A stretch of DNA of 64,000 bases from Caenispirillum salinarum AK4 (GTDB lineage: Bacteria > Pseudomonadota > Alphaproteobacteria > Rhodospirillales > Rhodospirillaceae): NCBI RefSeq assembly GCF_000315795.1, contig NZ_ANHY01000016.1:29214-93213 (forward strand), given 5' to 3'. Positions 18,447 through 28,693 of the stretch are shown here, in pieces. The translations under genes and the position numbers were made by a program. The notes under the pieces were generated by a model. It searched no databases. It had not been told where the DNA came from and was given only the letters and a program-made list of their open reading frames with translations. Numbering within the stretch: position 1 is the first letter of the stretch; every line of letters starts with the position of its first letter.

Positions 18447-20695
18447 GGAACACCATGACCAGGACTTTGACCGTCGAGCGCCCCGCCATCGACTCCATCG
18501 TGCGCGGCGACCACGGTGACCCCTTCGCCGTTCTCGGCATGCATGGGGGCGGCGGCAAGCCCGTCGAGGTGCGCGCCTTCCTGCCGTGGGCCAAGGAAGT
18601 CACGGTGATCGACGCCACCGACGGGACCGAGGTGACGCCGCTGGAACAGGTCCACGACGCCGGCTTCTACGCCGGCGTCTGCGGCGCCCGGACGGACCGC
18701 TTCCGCTATCGCCTGCGCGCCACGCCGCATGACGGCGCGCCGGTGGAGTTCCACGACGTCTACAGCTTCGGCTATGTTCTTGGCGAACTGGACGTCCACC
18801 TGCTGGCCGAGGGCAACCACCTGCGCGCCTTCGAACGTCTGGGCGCCCACCCCATCGAGATGGACGGCGTGAAGGGCGTGTCCTTCGCCGTCTGGGCCCC
18901 CAACGCCAAGCGGGTGTCGCTGGTCGGCCCCTTCAACAACTGGGACGGCCGCGTCAATCCCATGCGCCTGCGCCAGGAGTGCGGCACGTGGGAAATCTTC
19001 ATGCCCGGCATGACGGTGGGCGAACTGTACAAGTTCGAGATCCTGGGCGCGCACGGCCACCTGCTGCCGCTCAAGCTCGACCCTTACGCCTTCTACTGCG
19101 AGCATCCGCCGGCTACGTCCTCCATCGTCCACGGCACGCCGCAGTTGGAGTGGACGGACCATGACTGGATCGCCGAGCGCGAGCGCAAGCTCAAGGACCA
19201 TGAGACCCTTCACGAGCCCATGACCATCTACGAGGTCCACCTGGGCTCGTGGAAGCGGCACGAGGACGGCAACCGCTACTACAGCTATCGCGAGTTGGCC
19301 GACACGCTGGTGCCCTACGTCAAGGACATGGGCTACACGCACATCGAGGTGCTGCCGGTCCACGAGTTCCCCTTCGACGGCTCGTGGGGCTACCAGCCCA
19401 TCGGTCTCTTCGCGCCCACCAGCCGCTTCGGCAATCCGCGCGACTTCGCCTATTTCGTGGACGTCTGCCACCGCGAGGGCATCGGCGTCATCATCGACTG
19501 GGTGCCCGGCCACTTCCCGACGGACGCTCACGGCCTGGGCTTCTTCGACGGCACCCACCTCTATGAGCATGCCGACCCGCGTCAGGGCATGCACATGGAC
19601 TGGAACACGCTGATCTACAACTACGGTCGGCGCGAGGTGCAGAACTTCCTGCTGGCCAACGCCATGTTCTGGATCGAGTACTTCCACATCGACGGGCTGC
19701 GCGTCGATGCGGTCGCCTCCATGCTCTACCTCGACTACTCGCGCGAGGAAGGGCAGTGGATCCCCAACCAGTACGGCGGCAACGAGAACCTGGACGCGAT
19801 CGCCTTCCTGCGCCGCATGAACGAGCTGATCTACGCCGAGGGCCGCGGCGCCGTCACGCTGGCCGAGGAGTCGACCGCCTGGCCCATGGTCAGCCGGCCG
19901 GTGTACCTGGGCGGGCTCGGCTTCGGTTACAAGTGGAACATGGGGTGGATGCACGACACGCTGCAGTACTTCAACAAGGACCCCATCCACCGCCGCTATC
20001 ACCACAACCAGCTGACCTTCGGCCTGCTGTACGCCTTCAACGAGAACTTCGTGCTGCCGCTGTCCCACGACGAGGTCGTGCACGGCAAGGGCTCCATGAT
20101 CGGCAAGATGACCGGCGACGAGTGGCAGAAGTTCGCCAACCTGCGCGCCTACTACGGCTTCATGTACGGACACCCCGGCAAGAAACTGCTGTTCATGGGC
20201 GGCGAGTTCGGCCAGTGGGCGGAGTGGAACCACGACAAGGGCCTGGACTGGCACCTGATCGAGGAGGGCAACAAGCACGCCGGCCTGCAGCGGCTGGTGC
20301 GCGACCTCAACCACACGCTGAAGGCCCTCCCCGCCCTGCACCACCGCGACTTCGAATGGCAGGGGTTCGAGTGGGTGGATGCGTCGGACGTCGACAACTC
20401 CATCTTCAGCTTCCTGCGCAAGACGGGGCCGGAGGACGAGGTGGACGATCCGGGCTGGGTGCTGGTCGTCTCCAACCTGACGCCGCTGCCGCACGAGGGC
20501 TACCGCATCGGCGTGCCCTGCGGCGGCTTCTGGCGCCAGCGCATCAACACGGACGCCGCCATCTACGGCGGCAGCGACTGCGGCAACGGCGAGGGCCTGG
20601 AGGCCGAGGCGGTGGAGCACCACGGCCGGCCCTATTCGCTCAACCTCACCCTGCCGCCGCTCGGGACACTCTTCCTGACCCCTGAGCGTTCCTAG
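18443..20695 (+). CDS. glgB: 1,4-alpha-glucan branching enzyme
   Basis: Introduces alpha-1,6 branches into the glucan made by GlgE. The protein has 750 residues with an N-terminal extension domain ([15 protein letters not shown]), a CBM48 module ([19 protein letters not shown]), the GH13_9 barrel and a C-terminal beta domain. Catalytic regions are [11 protein letters not shown] (nucleophile Asp near 424), LAEEST (about 475) and [12 protein letters not shown] (about 542), all complete. The start at 18443 overlaps the treS stop (ATGA); a second ATG at 18455 with GAGGAA just upstream is equally possible and would remove four residues. A GC-rich hairpin follows the gene. Confidence 0.95.
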   Translation: MRNTMTRTLTVERPAIDSIVRGDHGDPFAVLGMHGGGGKPVEVRAFLPWAKEVTVIDATDGTEVTPLEQVHDAGFYAGVCGARTDRFRYRLRATPHDGAPVEFHDVYSFGYVLGELDVHLLAEGNHLRAFERLGAHPIEMDGVKGVSFAVWAPNAKRVSLVGPFNNWDGRVNPMRLRQECGTWEIFMPGMTVGELYKFEILGAHGHLLPLKLDPYAFYCEHPPATSSIVHGTPQLEWTDHDWIAERERKLKDHETLHEPMTIYEVHLGSWKRHEDGNRYYSYRELADTLVPYVKDMGYTHIEVLPVHEFPFDGSWGYQPIGLFAPTSRFGNPRDFAYFVDVCHREGIGVIIDWVPGHFPTDAHGLGFFDGTHLYEHADPRQGMHMDWNTLIYNYGRREVQNFLLANAMFWIEYFHIDGLRVDAVASMLYLDYSREEGQWIPNQYGGNENLDAIAFLRRMNELIYAEGRGAVTLAEESTAWPMVSRPVYLGGLGFGYKWNMGWMHDTLQYFNKDPIHRRYHHNQLTFGLLYAFNENFVLPLSHDEVVHGKGSMIGKMTGDEWQKFANLRAYYGFMYGHPGKKLLFMGGEFGQWAEWNHDKGLDWHLIEEGNKHAGLQRLVRDLNHTLKALPALHHRDFEWQGFEWVDASDVDNSIFSFLRKTGPEDEVDDPGWVLVVSNLTPLPHEGYRIGVPCGGFWRQRINTDAAIYGGSDCGNGEGLEAEAVEHHGRPYSLNLTLPPLGTLFLTPERS

Positions 20696-20704
20696 GGCAA
20701 TGAC

Positions 20705-20727
20705 GGCGGCCGCCGCGCGCGGCCGCC
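20705..20727. other. GC-rich hairpin between glgB and treZ
   Basis: A perfect 9-bp inverted repeat (GGCGGCCGC / GCGGCCGCC) with a 5-base loop and no U run after it. It lies inside the presumed operon, so it more likely tunes mRNA stability or partial termination than ends the transcript. Confidence 0.5.
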
Positions 20728-20762
20728 GGATCCGACATCAAGGACGAAGGAGACGAGCATCC

Positions 20763-22595
20763 ATGCGTGACCACCACCCCATGCCCTTCGGCGCCGAACT
20801 GACCCCCGACGGCTGCCGCTTCCGCCTGTGGGCGCCGGGCGTGGACGCGGTCACACTGTGCATCGAAGGGCCCGGCCCCGAGCGCGAGGTTCACCTGCAC
20901 GACAGCCACGACGGCTGGTTCGAGGCAGTCGAGGACGGCGTCGTGCAGGGCACCCGCTACCGCTGGAAGCTGCCCGACGGGCTGAAGGTCCCCGACCCCG
21001 TCAGCCGTTTCCAGCCGGAGGGCGTTCACGGCCCGTCGGAGGTCATCGACCCCATGGGCTTCCCCTGGACCGACAAGGACTGGGAGGGCCGCCCCTGGGA
21101 AGAGGTCGTGCTGTACGAACTGCACATCGGCACCTTCACCCCCGAAGGCACCTTCCGCGCCGCCATCGACCGCCTGGACTACCTGGTGGACCTGGGGATC
21201 ACGGCCGTGGAGCTGATGCCCGTCAACGCCTTCCCCGGCGAACGCGACTGGGGTTACGACGGCGTCGGGCTGTTCGCGCCGGATGACTCCTATGGCCGGC
21301 CCGACGACCTGAAGGCCCTGGTGGACGCCTGCCACGCGCGCGGGCTGATGGTGTTCCTGGATGTGGTCTACAACCACTTCGGACCGGAAGGGAACTACAT
21401 CCACGCCTACGCCAAGGACCAGTTCTTCGACCATAGCCGCCACACCCCGTGGGGCGCGGCCATCGCCTTCGACGGGCCGCACGCCAAGTGGGTGAGCGAC
21501 TTCTTCATCCACAATGCGCTGTACTGGGTGGAGGAATTCCACCTCGACGGGCTGCGGCTGGATGCCGTCCACGCCATCACCGACACGCGCGACCTGGACA
21601 TCCTGGCCCGCATCGCCGAAGCCGTGCACTCGCGCGAGGGCCACGACATGCGGCGCATCCACCTGGTGCTGGAAAACGACGACAACGCCGCCAACCGGCT
21701 GGAGCGGCTGGACCGCCTGCCCATCCACTACATCGCCCAGTGGAACGACGACAGCCACCACGCCCTGCACTGCCTGCTGACCGGCGAGAGCGGCGGCTAC
21801 TACGGCGACTACGCCGCCGATCCGGCGGGCTACCTGACGCGCATCCTGGCCGAGGGCTTCGCCTATCAGGGCGAACCCAGCGAGCACCGCGGCGGCAAGG
21901 CCCGCGGCGAGCGGTCCGCCCACCTGCCCCCGACCAGCTTCGTCAACTTCCTGCAGAACCACGATCAGGTGGGCAACCGGGCGATGGGGGAGCGCATCGA
22001 CATGCTCGCCAAGCCCGAGGCGGTGCAGGCGGCCGAAAGCATCGTCCTTCTGATGCCCGCCATCCCCATGCTGTTCCAGGGCGAGGAATGGGGGTCGAAG
22101 ACACCCTTCCTGTTCTTCTGCGACTTCGGCGAGGACCTGCACGACGCCGTGCGCAACGGCCGCCGCGCCGAGTTCGAGAGCTTCCCCGAGTTCCGCGATC
22201 CCGCCGCGCGCGAGAAGATTCCCGACCCCATGGACCCCGCGACCATGGAGGCCTCGCGCCTGAACTGGGCGGAACTGGACGATCCCGCCCACGCCGACAG
22301 GCTGGCCTTCACCAAGGCGCTGCTCAGCGTCCGCAAGCACGAGATCATTCCCCGCCTGTCGCGCATCCAGGGCGGCCGGGCGCGCGCCGAGATGGGCACC
22401 GACGGCGTCATCGCCGCGCGCTGGCCCCTGGATGACGGCACGCGGCTGTCTCTGGTCTGCAACCTGTCGGACCAGGAGGTTTCCAACGTCATGCTGCCCC
22501 ACGGGCGCAACATCTGGACCGTCAACACTGCCGAGGCGCCCGTCGGGGGCATCAATCCCTGGACCGTCGTCTGGGCCATCGAGAGTGCTCTATGA
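20763..22595 (+). CDS. treZ: Malto-oligosyltrehalose trehalohydrolase
   Basis: Releases free trehalose from malto-oligosyltrehalose, the second step of the TreY/TreZ pathway. It has 610 residues: an N-terminal beta-sandwich (FRLWAPGVDAV), a GH13_10 barrel and a C-terminal domain. Motifs are VYNHFGPEGNY, GLRLDAVHAI (nucleophile Asp near 268), LENDDNAANR (acid/base Glu near 304) and NHDQVGNRAMGER (about 399). The ATG at 20763 has AAGGAGA eight to nine bases upstream; the frame extends 21 codons further without support. The stop overlaps the treY start by ATGA. Confidence 0.95.
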   Translation: MRDHHPMPFGAELTPDGCRFRLWAPGVDAVTLCIEGPGPEREVHLHDSHDGWFEAVEDGVVQGTRYRWKLPDGLKVPDPVSRFQPEGVHGPSEVIDPMGFPWTDKDWEGRPWEEVVLYELHIGTFTPEGTFRAAIDRLDYLVDLGITAVELMPVNAFPGERDWGYDGVGLFAPDDSYGRPDDLKALVDACHARGLMVFLDVVYNHFGPEGNYIHAYAKDQFFDHSRHTPWGAAIAFDGPHAKWVSDFFIHNALYWVEEFHLDGLRLDAVHAITDTRDLDILARIAEAVHSREGHDMRRIHLVLENDDNAANRLERLDRLPIHYIAQWNDDSHHALHCLLTGESGGYYGDYAADPAGYLTRILAEGFAYQGEPSEHRGGKARGERSAHLPPTSFVNFLQNHDQVGNRAMGERIDMLAKPEAVQAAESIVLLMPAIPMLFQGEEWGSKTPFLFFCDFGEDLHDAVRNGRRAEFESFPEFRDPAAREKIPDPMDPATMEASRLNWAELDDPAHADRLAFTKALLSVRKHEIIPRLSRIQGGRARAEMGTDGVIAARWPLDDGTRLSLVCNLSDQEVSNVMLPHGRNIWTVNTAEAPVGGINPWTVVWAIESAL

Positions 22596-25501
22596 CCCGA
22601 AAGGCTCCCGCGCTCGACACCGCCCCCGCCGTCATCCCCGCGTCCACATACCGGTTCCAGTTCCACAGCCAGTTCACCTTCCGCGATGCCCTCGCGCTGG
22701 TGCCCTACCTGGCGGACCTGGGGGTGACGCATGTCTATGCCTCGCCCTTCCTGAAGGCGCGCGAAGGCTCCACGCACGGCTATGACATCGTCGACCACGG
22801 CGCGCTCAACCCCGAGATCGGCACCGAAGAGGACTTCGACGCCCTGTCCGATGGCCTGAAACAGCACGGCATGGGCATGATCGCCGATTTCGTCTCAAAC
22901 CACATGGGCGTGGCGCAGGCGGACAATCCGTGGTGGCTGGACGTGCTGGAATACGGCGAGGGCAGCCCCTACGCCGAGTTCTTCGACATCGACTTCCATC
23001 CCGCCAAGCCGGAGCTGCGCGGCAAGGTGCTGCTGCCGTTCCTCGGCGACCACTACGGCCGGGTGCTGGAGGACGGCCACCTTGTCCTGAAACTGGACGC
23101 CGCCCAGGGCAATTTCTCCGTCTGGTATTGGGAGCACCGCTTCCCCATCACGCCCTACCGCTACGGCGGCATCTTCACCGTGGTCATGCCGGCGCTGCGC
23201 AAGGCCGGACTGCCCGAGGACGCCCTTGCCGCCATGGACGAGATCGTCTCCGGCTTCCGCGAGGTGCGCCGGGCCGTGCGCTCCGGCCGGGCGCGCGGTC
23301 AGCGGCGCCAGAAGGCGGAGCGGCTGAAGGAACAGTTCGCCGCGCTGCTGGCCGAACAGCCGCCGCTTGCCGACGCCATTTCCGAGGCGCTGACAGCCTT
23401 CCAAGGCACGCCCGGCGACCCGCCGAGCTTCCTGCCGCTGCACCGCCTGCTGGAGGCGCAGCACTATCGCCTCGCGTATTGGCGCACGGCGTCCGATGAA
23501 ATCAACTACCGCCGCTTTTTCCAGATCAACGACCTGGCCGGCCTGCGGGTGGAGGTGCCGGCGGTGTTCGATGCCTCCCACCGGCTGATCCTTCAGCTTC
23601 TGGGGCAGGGGCGCATCGACGGCATCCGCATCGACCACATCGACGGCCTGTTCGACCCCAAGGGATACCTGGAACGCCTGCAGGAAAAGGCGCGGGCGGC
23701 AACGGGGCTGGACCAGGACACCTATGTTCTGGTGGAGAAGATCCTCGGCCATCACGAGAACCTGCGCACCGAGTGGCGCTGTTCCGGCACCACGGGATAC
23801 GAGGCCCTGAACGAGATCGGCGGGCTGTTCGTCGACGGCGGGGCGGAAGACCGCATGACCCGCACCTACGCCCGCTTCACCGGCGAAAGCACCGACTTCG
23901 AGGACATCGTCCAGACCTCCAAGCACCAGGTCATGCGCCAGGAACTGGCGTCGGAGCTTCAGGTGCTGGTCAACGGCCTGTCGCGCCTGTCGGAGCGGGA
24001 CTGGCGGACGCGCGACTACACCCCCCGCGACCTGCGCTCGGCGCTGGAGGAGGTGATCGCCTGCTTCCCCGTCTACCGCACCTACATTGACCGCCGCCGC
24101 CCGGCGCAGCACGACTTGCGCGACATCGAATGGGCCATCGCGCAGGCCCGCAAGAACCCCATGTTCCCCGACGAGAGCATCTTCGATTTCCTGTGGTCGA
24201 TCCTCACCACCGATTCCGGCCGGCGCAAGGGCGACCCGTTCCCGCGCACCGAAGTCCTGCGCCTCGCCCGCAAGGCCCAGCAGGTGACCAGCCCGGTCAT
24301 GGCGAAGGGGCTGGAGGATACGGCCTTCTACCGCTTCAACCGCCTTGTCTCGTTGAACGAGGTGGGCGGGCATCCCGACGTGTTCGGCGTCACGCCGGGC
24401 AGCTTCCACCACCGCATGGCCGAGCGCGCGAGGACCTGGCCGCACACCATGCTGTCGTCGGCCACCCACGACACCAAGCGCGGCGAGGACGTGCGCGCGC
24501 GCATCAACGCCCTGTCGGAACTGTCGGAGGCCTGGACCAAGCGCGTGCGCCGCTGGGAACAGCTCAACCGCCGCCGCAAGTCGGAGATCGACCGCGAGAT
24601 GGCGCCCGCGCCCAACGACGAGTACCTGTTCTATCAGGTGCTGGTGGGCGTCTGGACGCCGGGCCTCGTCGTTCCCGAGGACGGCGTGGCGGAGGGTTCG
24701 GCCGAGGCGAAGGAACTGGACGACCTGCGCGAGCGGCTGGAGGGCTACATGCTCAAGGCGCTCCGGGAGGCCAAGGTGCGCAGCGCCTGGACGCGCCAGA
24801 ACGGCCCCTATGAAGACGCCGTGCTGCGCTGGATGCGCCACATCCTGGACGGCCGCCGCCGCAACCCCTTCCTGGCCGACTTCCAGGCCTTCCACGCCCG
24901 CGTCGCCCGCATCGGCGTGGTGAACGGCTTGAGCCAGGCCGCACTCAAGCTCACCTGCCCCGGCGTGCCCGATACCTACCAGGGGTGCGAGTTGTGGGAG
25001 TTCAGCCTTGTCGACCCCGACAACCGTCGCCCCGTCGACTTCGACGCCCGCGCGGCCCTGCTGGGCGACGTGAAGAGCAGCCTGGACGCCCCCGGCCCCT
25101 TCGGCCCCGTCGCGCGCGGGCTGCTGGACACCTGGCAGGACAGTCGCGTGAAGCTGCTGCTGACCTGGCGTCTGTTGCAGCTTCGCCGCCGCATGCCGGA
25201 CTTCTTCGCCAACGCCGACTACACTGCCATCGAACCCGCCGGCCGCCGCGCCGAGCACCTGCTGGCCTTCGAGCGCCGACACGGGGATGCCCGCATGGTG
25301 GTCGTGGTGCCGCGCCTGGTGAACCCGCTCATGCACGGCGAGGACGGCTGGCCGCTGGCCGAGGAATGGGCGGCGACCACCCTGCCCGTCTCCGGCCGAT
25401 TCCGCGACGCACTCACTGGAGAGACGGCGGAGGGGACCGAGAGCCTGGACGTGGACGCGGTGCTGAAGGACTTTCCGGTGGCGGTGCTGCTGGGCGAATA
25501 G
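22592..25501 (+). CDS. treY: Malto-oligosyltrehalose synthase
   Basis: An intramolecular transglucosidase that converts the reducing end of malto-oligosaccharides to a trehalose unit, feeding TreZ. The protein is 969 residues, within the family range, and begins STYRFQFHSQFTF, the family's N-terminal signature. It has GSTHGYDIVDH, GIRIDHIDGLFDP (nucleophile Asp near 346), LVEKILGHHE (Glu near 384), MAKGLEDTAFYRFNRL and SATHDTKRGEDVRAR. The large helical insertions normal for TreY are present. Translation is probably coupled to treZ. The next gene starts about 90 bases later. Confidence 0.96.
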   Translation: MTRKAPALDTAPAVIPASTYRFQFHSQFTFRDALALVPYLADLGVTHVYASPFLKAREGSTHGYDIVDHGALNPEIGTEEDFDALSDGLKQHGMGMIADFVSNHMGVAQADNPWWLDVLEYGEGSPYAEFFDIDFHPAKPELRGKVLLPFLGDHYGRVLEDGHLVLKLDAAQGNFSVWYWEHRFPITPYRYGGIFTVVMPALRKAGLPEDALAAMDEIVSGFREVRRAVRSGRARGQRRQKAERLKEQFAALLAEQPPLADAISEALTAFQGTPGDPPSFLPLHRLLEAQHYRLAYWRTASDEINYRRFFQINDLAGLRVEVPAVFDASHRLILQLLGQGRIDGIRIDHIDGLFDPKGYLERLQEKARAATGLDQDTYVLVEKILGHHENLRTEWRCSGTTGYEALNEIGGLFVDGGAEDRMTRTYARFTGESTDFEDIVQTSKHQVMRQELASELQVLVNGLSRLSERDWRTRDYTPRDLRSALEEVIACFPVYRTYIDRRRPAQHDLRDIEWAIAQARKNPMFPDESIFDFLWSILTTDSGRRKGDPFPRTEVLRLARKAQQVTSPVMAKGLEDTAFYRFNRLVSLNEVGGHPDVFGVTPGSFHHRMAERARTWPHTMLSSATHDTKRGEDVRARINALSELSEAWTKRVRRWEQLNRRRKSEIDREMAPAPNDEYLFYQVLVGVWTPGLVVPEDGVAEGSAEAKELDDLRERLEGYMLKALREAKVRSAWTRQNGPYEDAVLRWMRHILDGRRRNPFLADFQAFHARVARIGVVNGLSQAALKLTCPGVPDTYQGCELWEFSLVDPDNRRPVDFDARAALLGDVKSSLDAPGPFGPVARGLLDTWQDSRVKLLLTWRLLQLRRRMPDFFANADYTAIEPAGRRAEHLLAFERRHGDARMVVVVPRLVNPLMHGEDGWPLAEEWAATTLPVSGRFRDALTGETAEGTESLDVDAVLKDFPVAVLLGE

Positions 25502-25590
25502 ACCGCCGCCGGCAACGCCACCTCGGGCAAAGCCGTATTGTGCAGGTCGACGCCTCCACCACATCAATGGCCAGGAAAGGTCGCCCCCTC

Positions 25591-26217
25591 ATGGCAGACC
25601 CTCCGCCGCACCGTTCGCTCGAGGACCTGTGCCAGGAGCTTGAACAAGAGGCGCGGCACCGCATCGGCAACAGCTTCCAGGCCGTGTCGGCCCTGACGAA
25701 AGCCAGGGCCAGGGCGGTTGCCGATGCGCCGACGAAAGCGGAACTGAACGAACTGGCGGCGCGGGTCGAGGCCTTCGCCGCCGCCCATGCCAACCTGCGC
25801 TTTCAGGACGGCCGACCCGTCATGCTGATGAAGGAGGCGATCGAGTCCCTCGTCAACGGCCTTCGTGTGCAGCACGAGATCGCAGGCGAAAGCGTCGATC
25901 TTGATGTCGCCCCCTTCGACATGGACCCCGACCAGGGCCTTCCCCTTGTCCTGATCCTTCACGAACTGTCCGCCCATTCCTTCAAGTGCCACGGGGCACC
26001 GAAGATCTGCCTGACCGCCGACACGAGGGACGACGTGGCGCGGCTGACCATCGTCGACCTTGGATTTCACCTGCCCAAGGAAGTGTCCGCGGCGTCCGGC
26101 GGAAGCCTGGGATGGGACCTGATCCGCCTGCTGGTTCGTCAGGCTGGCGGCAGCCTGCTGCGGCCCGAAGGCCGCTCCGACGCCGTCGAGATCACCGTCC
26201 CGCGACATCGGCGCTGA
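25591..26217 (+). CDS. Degenerate HisKA_2/HWE-type sensor-kinase-like protein
   Basis: A 208-residue soluble protein with the dimerisation-phosphoacceptor helix of HWE/HisKA_2 kinases (EARHRIGNSFQAVSAL, His near residue 23) and a poor HATPase domain. The G2 region (GSLGWDLIRLLVRQAGG) is recognisable, but the N box reads ILHELSAHSFKCHG, where the family has HELATNA: the Mg-ATP-binding Asn is His. No input domain is present. It may therefore be an inactive kinase acting as a phosphotransfer or scaffold protein. ATG at 25591 is preferred because AGGAAAGG lies upstream; ATG at 25567 is the alternative. No response regulator is nearby. It is the last rightward gene after treY. Confidence 0.65.
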   Translation: MADPPPHRSLEDLCQELEQEARHRIGNSFQAVSALTKARARAVADAPTKAELNELAARVEAFAAAHANLRFQDGRPVMLMKEAIESLVNGLRVQHEIAGESVDLDVAPFDMDPDQGLPLVLILHELSAHSFKCHGAPKICLTADTRDDVARLTIVDLGFHLPKEVSAASGGSLGWDLIRLLVRQAGGSLLRPEGRSDAVEITVPRHRR

Positions 26218-26262
26218 GAGAGCGAAGCCGGGCGGCGGGAGCAGCCGCCCGGGCCGCCGTCC

Positions 26263-27144
26263 TCAGAACGGCAGCGGCGGCAGGTGCTTGTCCAGAACCA
26301 CGGCCAGGAACACACCGGCCAGATAGCTCATGGAGCCGAAGAAGACCTTCTTGGCCATGGGCTTGCCGGGCGCGCGCACCAGCTTCCAGTTCTTGTAGAG
26401 GAAGTGGATGCCGAAGGCCGTCGCAATGACGCCGTAGACGTTGCCCAGGTACCCCATCGTCCAGGGCAGCAGGCTGGAGGCCACCAGGAGCACCGTGTTG
26501 ATGAAGATCGCCTTGGCGGTGCGCGCATCACCCACCAGCACCGGCAGCATGGGCACGCCGGCCTTGGCATAGTCGTCGCGCAGCATGATCGCCAGCGCCC
26601 AGAAGTGGCTCGGGGTCCACAGGAACAGGAAGACCGCCATAATGGTCGGCAGCAACCACTGTCCGGGGTCCACCGCCGCAGCGCCCGCCATGATGGCGAA
26701 GCTGCCCGCCGCCCCGCCGATGACGATGTTCAGCCAGGTGCGCCGCTTCAGCCACACCGTATAAACGATGCCGTAGACGAAGGCCCCCAGGAACAAGTGC
26801 AGCGCCACCGCCCAGTTGAAGGTCGCCAGCGCCAGGCCGCAGCCGGCCACCAGCAGGGCGGCGGCGAACCACAGCACGCGGCGCGGATCGATCCCGCCGC
26901 CCGAGGCCGAGCCCGCGACAAGCGGACGCTTTGCCGTGCGCTGCATCAGGCCGTCCAGGTCGCGGTCGTAGAAATGATTGAAGACGGAGCTGGACGCCGA
27001 GCCCAGCAGCATCGCCAGCGCCAGGGTCAGCAGGTGGACGACGTTCAGGTCGTCGGCCACGGCGGCATAGCCGACCATGGCGGTCACGGCGATCATGAAA
27101 CCAATGCGGAGCTTGCACAGCTCCAGGTAGCTTCTCCAGGTCAT
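26263..27144 (-). CDS. ctaB: Protoheme IX farnesyltransferase
   Basis: Converts heme B to heme O by adding a farnesyl group, needed for aa3 or bo3-type oxidases. The protein is 293 residues with about nine membrane helices of the UbiA fold. The first prenyl-diphosphate Mg site is NHFYDRDLDGLMQRTAKRPL, and the second region has VWLKRRTWLNIVIGGAAGS and WTPSHFWALAI. The start at 27144 is set by GGGAGG eight bases upstream; the open frame continues to 27279 but has no site and would run into the next gene. It is the last gene of the leftward respiratory cluster. Confidence 0.95.
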   Translation of the reverse strand: MTWRSYLELCKLRIGFMIAVTAMVGYAAVADDLNVVHLLTLALAMLLGSASSSVFNHFYDRDLDGLMQRTAKRPLVAGSASGGGIDPRRVLWFAAALLVAGCGLALATFNWAVALHLFLGAFVYGIVYTVWLKRRTWLNIVIGGAAGSFAIMAGAAAVDPGQWLLPTIMAVFLFLWTPSHFWALAIMLRDDYAKAGVPMLPVLVGDARTAKAIFINTVLLVASSLLPWTMGYLGNVYGVIATAFGIHFLYKNWKLVRAPGKPMAKKVFFGSMSYLAGVFLAVVLDKHLPPLPF

Positions 27145-27218
27145 TCGCGGCCTCCCACCGGGGCTTTTTGTATGCGTCCGCCCCTTTGTATCGTTGGGAA
27201 TTAGCCTGACACAGCCGC

Positions 27219-28652
27219 TCAGGTATTGGCAAGGCGGCGCATGCGCCCCGCCGGCCAGAGCCGCCGGCCGGCCATCCACACGAACATCACGCCGCCGATC
27301 ACCGCGACCAGACCGCCCGCGCCCATGATCCCCATGGACGCGATTTTGAGCGCCGAATCAAGGCCCTGCTCGGCACCGGCGGCCTTGCGCGCCACACCCA
27401 TTGTGCCGGCGGCATACAGCCCCAGCGAATGGACGAGCTGGCCGGTGAAATACAGGCCGAGGAACCAGCGCACCGGTCGGGCTCTGGCGAATCCGCGCCC
27501 CAGCGCCGGCAGAACGCACACGGCGAACAGAGCCATCAGCGACAGGTTCACCCCGCCGATGACGGCGTGATAGTGCGCCGGCGTGCGCGTGTCGCCCTCG
27601 CCCAGGCCGTAGCCCAGAAGACCGCCGACTGCGAACAGGATCAGCGACAGCAGCAACCCGAGAACGCCCGGCGCCTTCCAGTCGATGCCGCCCCGCCGGC
27701 GCCACAGCGCGTTCGCCACCGCCAGCGAGCCCAGCGCCGCCGGCGCGACCAGGGCATAGAGGTAAAGGTCGGTGAAGGCGCGGTAGTAGATGCCGCTCAT
27801 GGCGTCGGTGGCGGCCAGCGTCACCACGCCGGCAAGGCCGACGGCCGGCAGCGCCAGGAACACCGGCAGGAACAGCGGCCGCGGCAGCAGCGGCGCGTCC
27901 AGGGTCTGGCGCATCACGACATGCCACGCCGCCATCAGCACGCCCGTGTTGACCACCTGCAGTACATGGCCCCCGCCCCAGAAAAGCTGCTCGTTGAAGA
28001 CCTCCGGCGACAGGCCCGGCGGCAGGTCCTCCCACGCCAGCAGGAAGCACACCGGCGCCATCAGGTACGTCGCCCCCACCGCCGCCACCGCCCAGGGCAG
28101 GCGGTCGGGTTCTGACTTGAGGCGCGCGCCCAGGTTCACCAGCAGGCGCACCACGGGCAGCGCCACGCCGGCGAACAGCACCGCCAGCCCCGCGTAATAC
28201 AGAGGATGCACCAGCACCGGCACGTAGTTGTTGAGCGACGGCCGCCCGGCTCCCGCCAAGGTCCCGGCCACCAGCATCAGCATGGACAGCACCGTCAGCC
28301 ACAGCCCGGCCGGTCCCAGGGCGCGCGCGCGCACCCGCCCGCCCAGCCGGGCCTCGGCCAGGCGCTCGGTCGCCATGACGCACAAAAGCCCCAGACCGCC
28401 CAGGAACCAGATGACGACGGAAAACACCACGTGCGTCACCAGGGCCTGACGGAAGAACACATTGGGGTCCCAAGGCAGCAGGTCCTGCACCACCGGCGTC
28501 CGCGCCGGCACGATCAGCAGCACGAACAGGCCCGCCACGGCCAGCGCCGCCACGCTCAGGCCCGCCCAGCCGTGCAGCTCCCGCCGCAGTCCTCCAGCGG
28601 TATCGTCCGTCTCGGGCGCGGCGGCGGAAACGGCGGCGCTGGTCCTGGTCAT
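27219..28652 (-). CDS. Heme-copper-oxidase-like subunit I
   Basis: A 477-residue integral membrane protein with about twelve helices and the His pattern of the heme-copper oxidase catalytic subunit. His74 (LVTHVVFSVVIW) corresponds to the low-spin heme ligand in helix 2. His229 (FWGGGHVLQ) corresponds to the first CuB ligand in helix 6. His360 and His362 (TPAHYHAVIGG) correspond to the heme ligand pair in helix 10. The His-His pair expected in helix 7 is not visible: that part reads DAMSGIYYRAFTDLY. It therefore looks like a divergent relative, perhaps without a complete copper centre. ATG at 28652 is used because longer starts overlap the upstream gene. Subunit II and III genes are absent here. 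Confidence 0.75.
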   Translation of the reverse strand: MTRTSAAVSAAAPETDDTAGGLRRELHGWAGLSVAALAVAGLFVLLIVPARTPVVQDLLPWDPNVFFRQALVTHVVFSVVIWFLGGLGLLCVMATERLAEARLGGRVRARALGPAGLWLTVLSMLMLVAGTLAGAGRPSLNNYVPVLVHPLYYAGLAVLFAGVALPVVRLLVNLGARLKSEPDRLPWAVAAVGATYLMAPVCFLLAWEDLPPGLSPEVFNEQLFWGGGHVLQVVNTGVLMAAWHVVMRQTLDAPLLPRPLFLPVFLALPAVGLAGVVTLAATDAMSGIYYRAFTDLYLYALVAPAALGSLAVANALWRRRGGIDWKAPGVLGLLLSLILFAVGGLLGYGLGEGDTRTPAHYHAVIGGVNLSLMALFAVCVLPALGRGFARARPVRWFLGLYFTGQLVHSLGLYAAGTMGVARKAAGAEQGLDSALKIASMGIMGAGGLVAVIGGVMFVWMAGRRLWPAGRMRRLANT

Positions 28653-28693
28653 GGGCGCGGAGTGTCCTCGGGTCGAGCGGATGACGAAATGGA

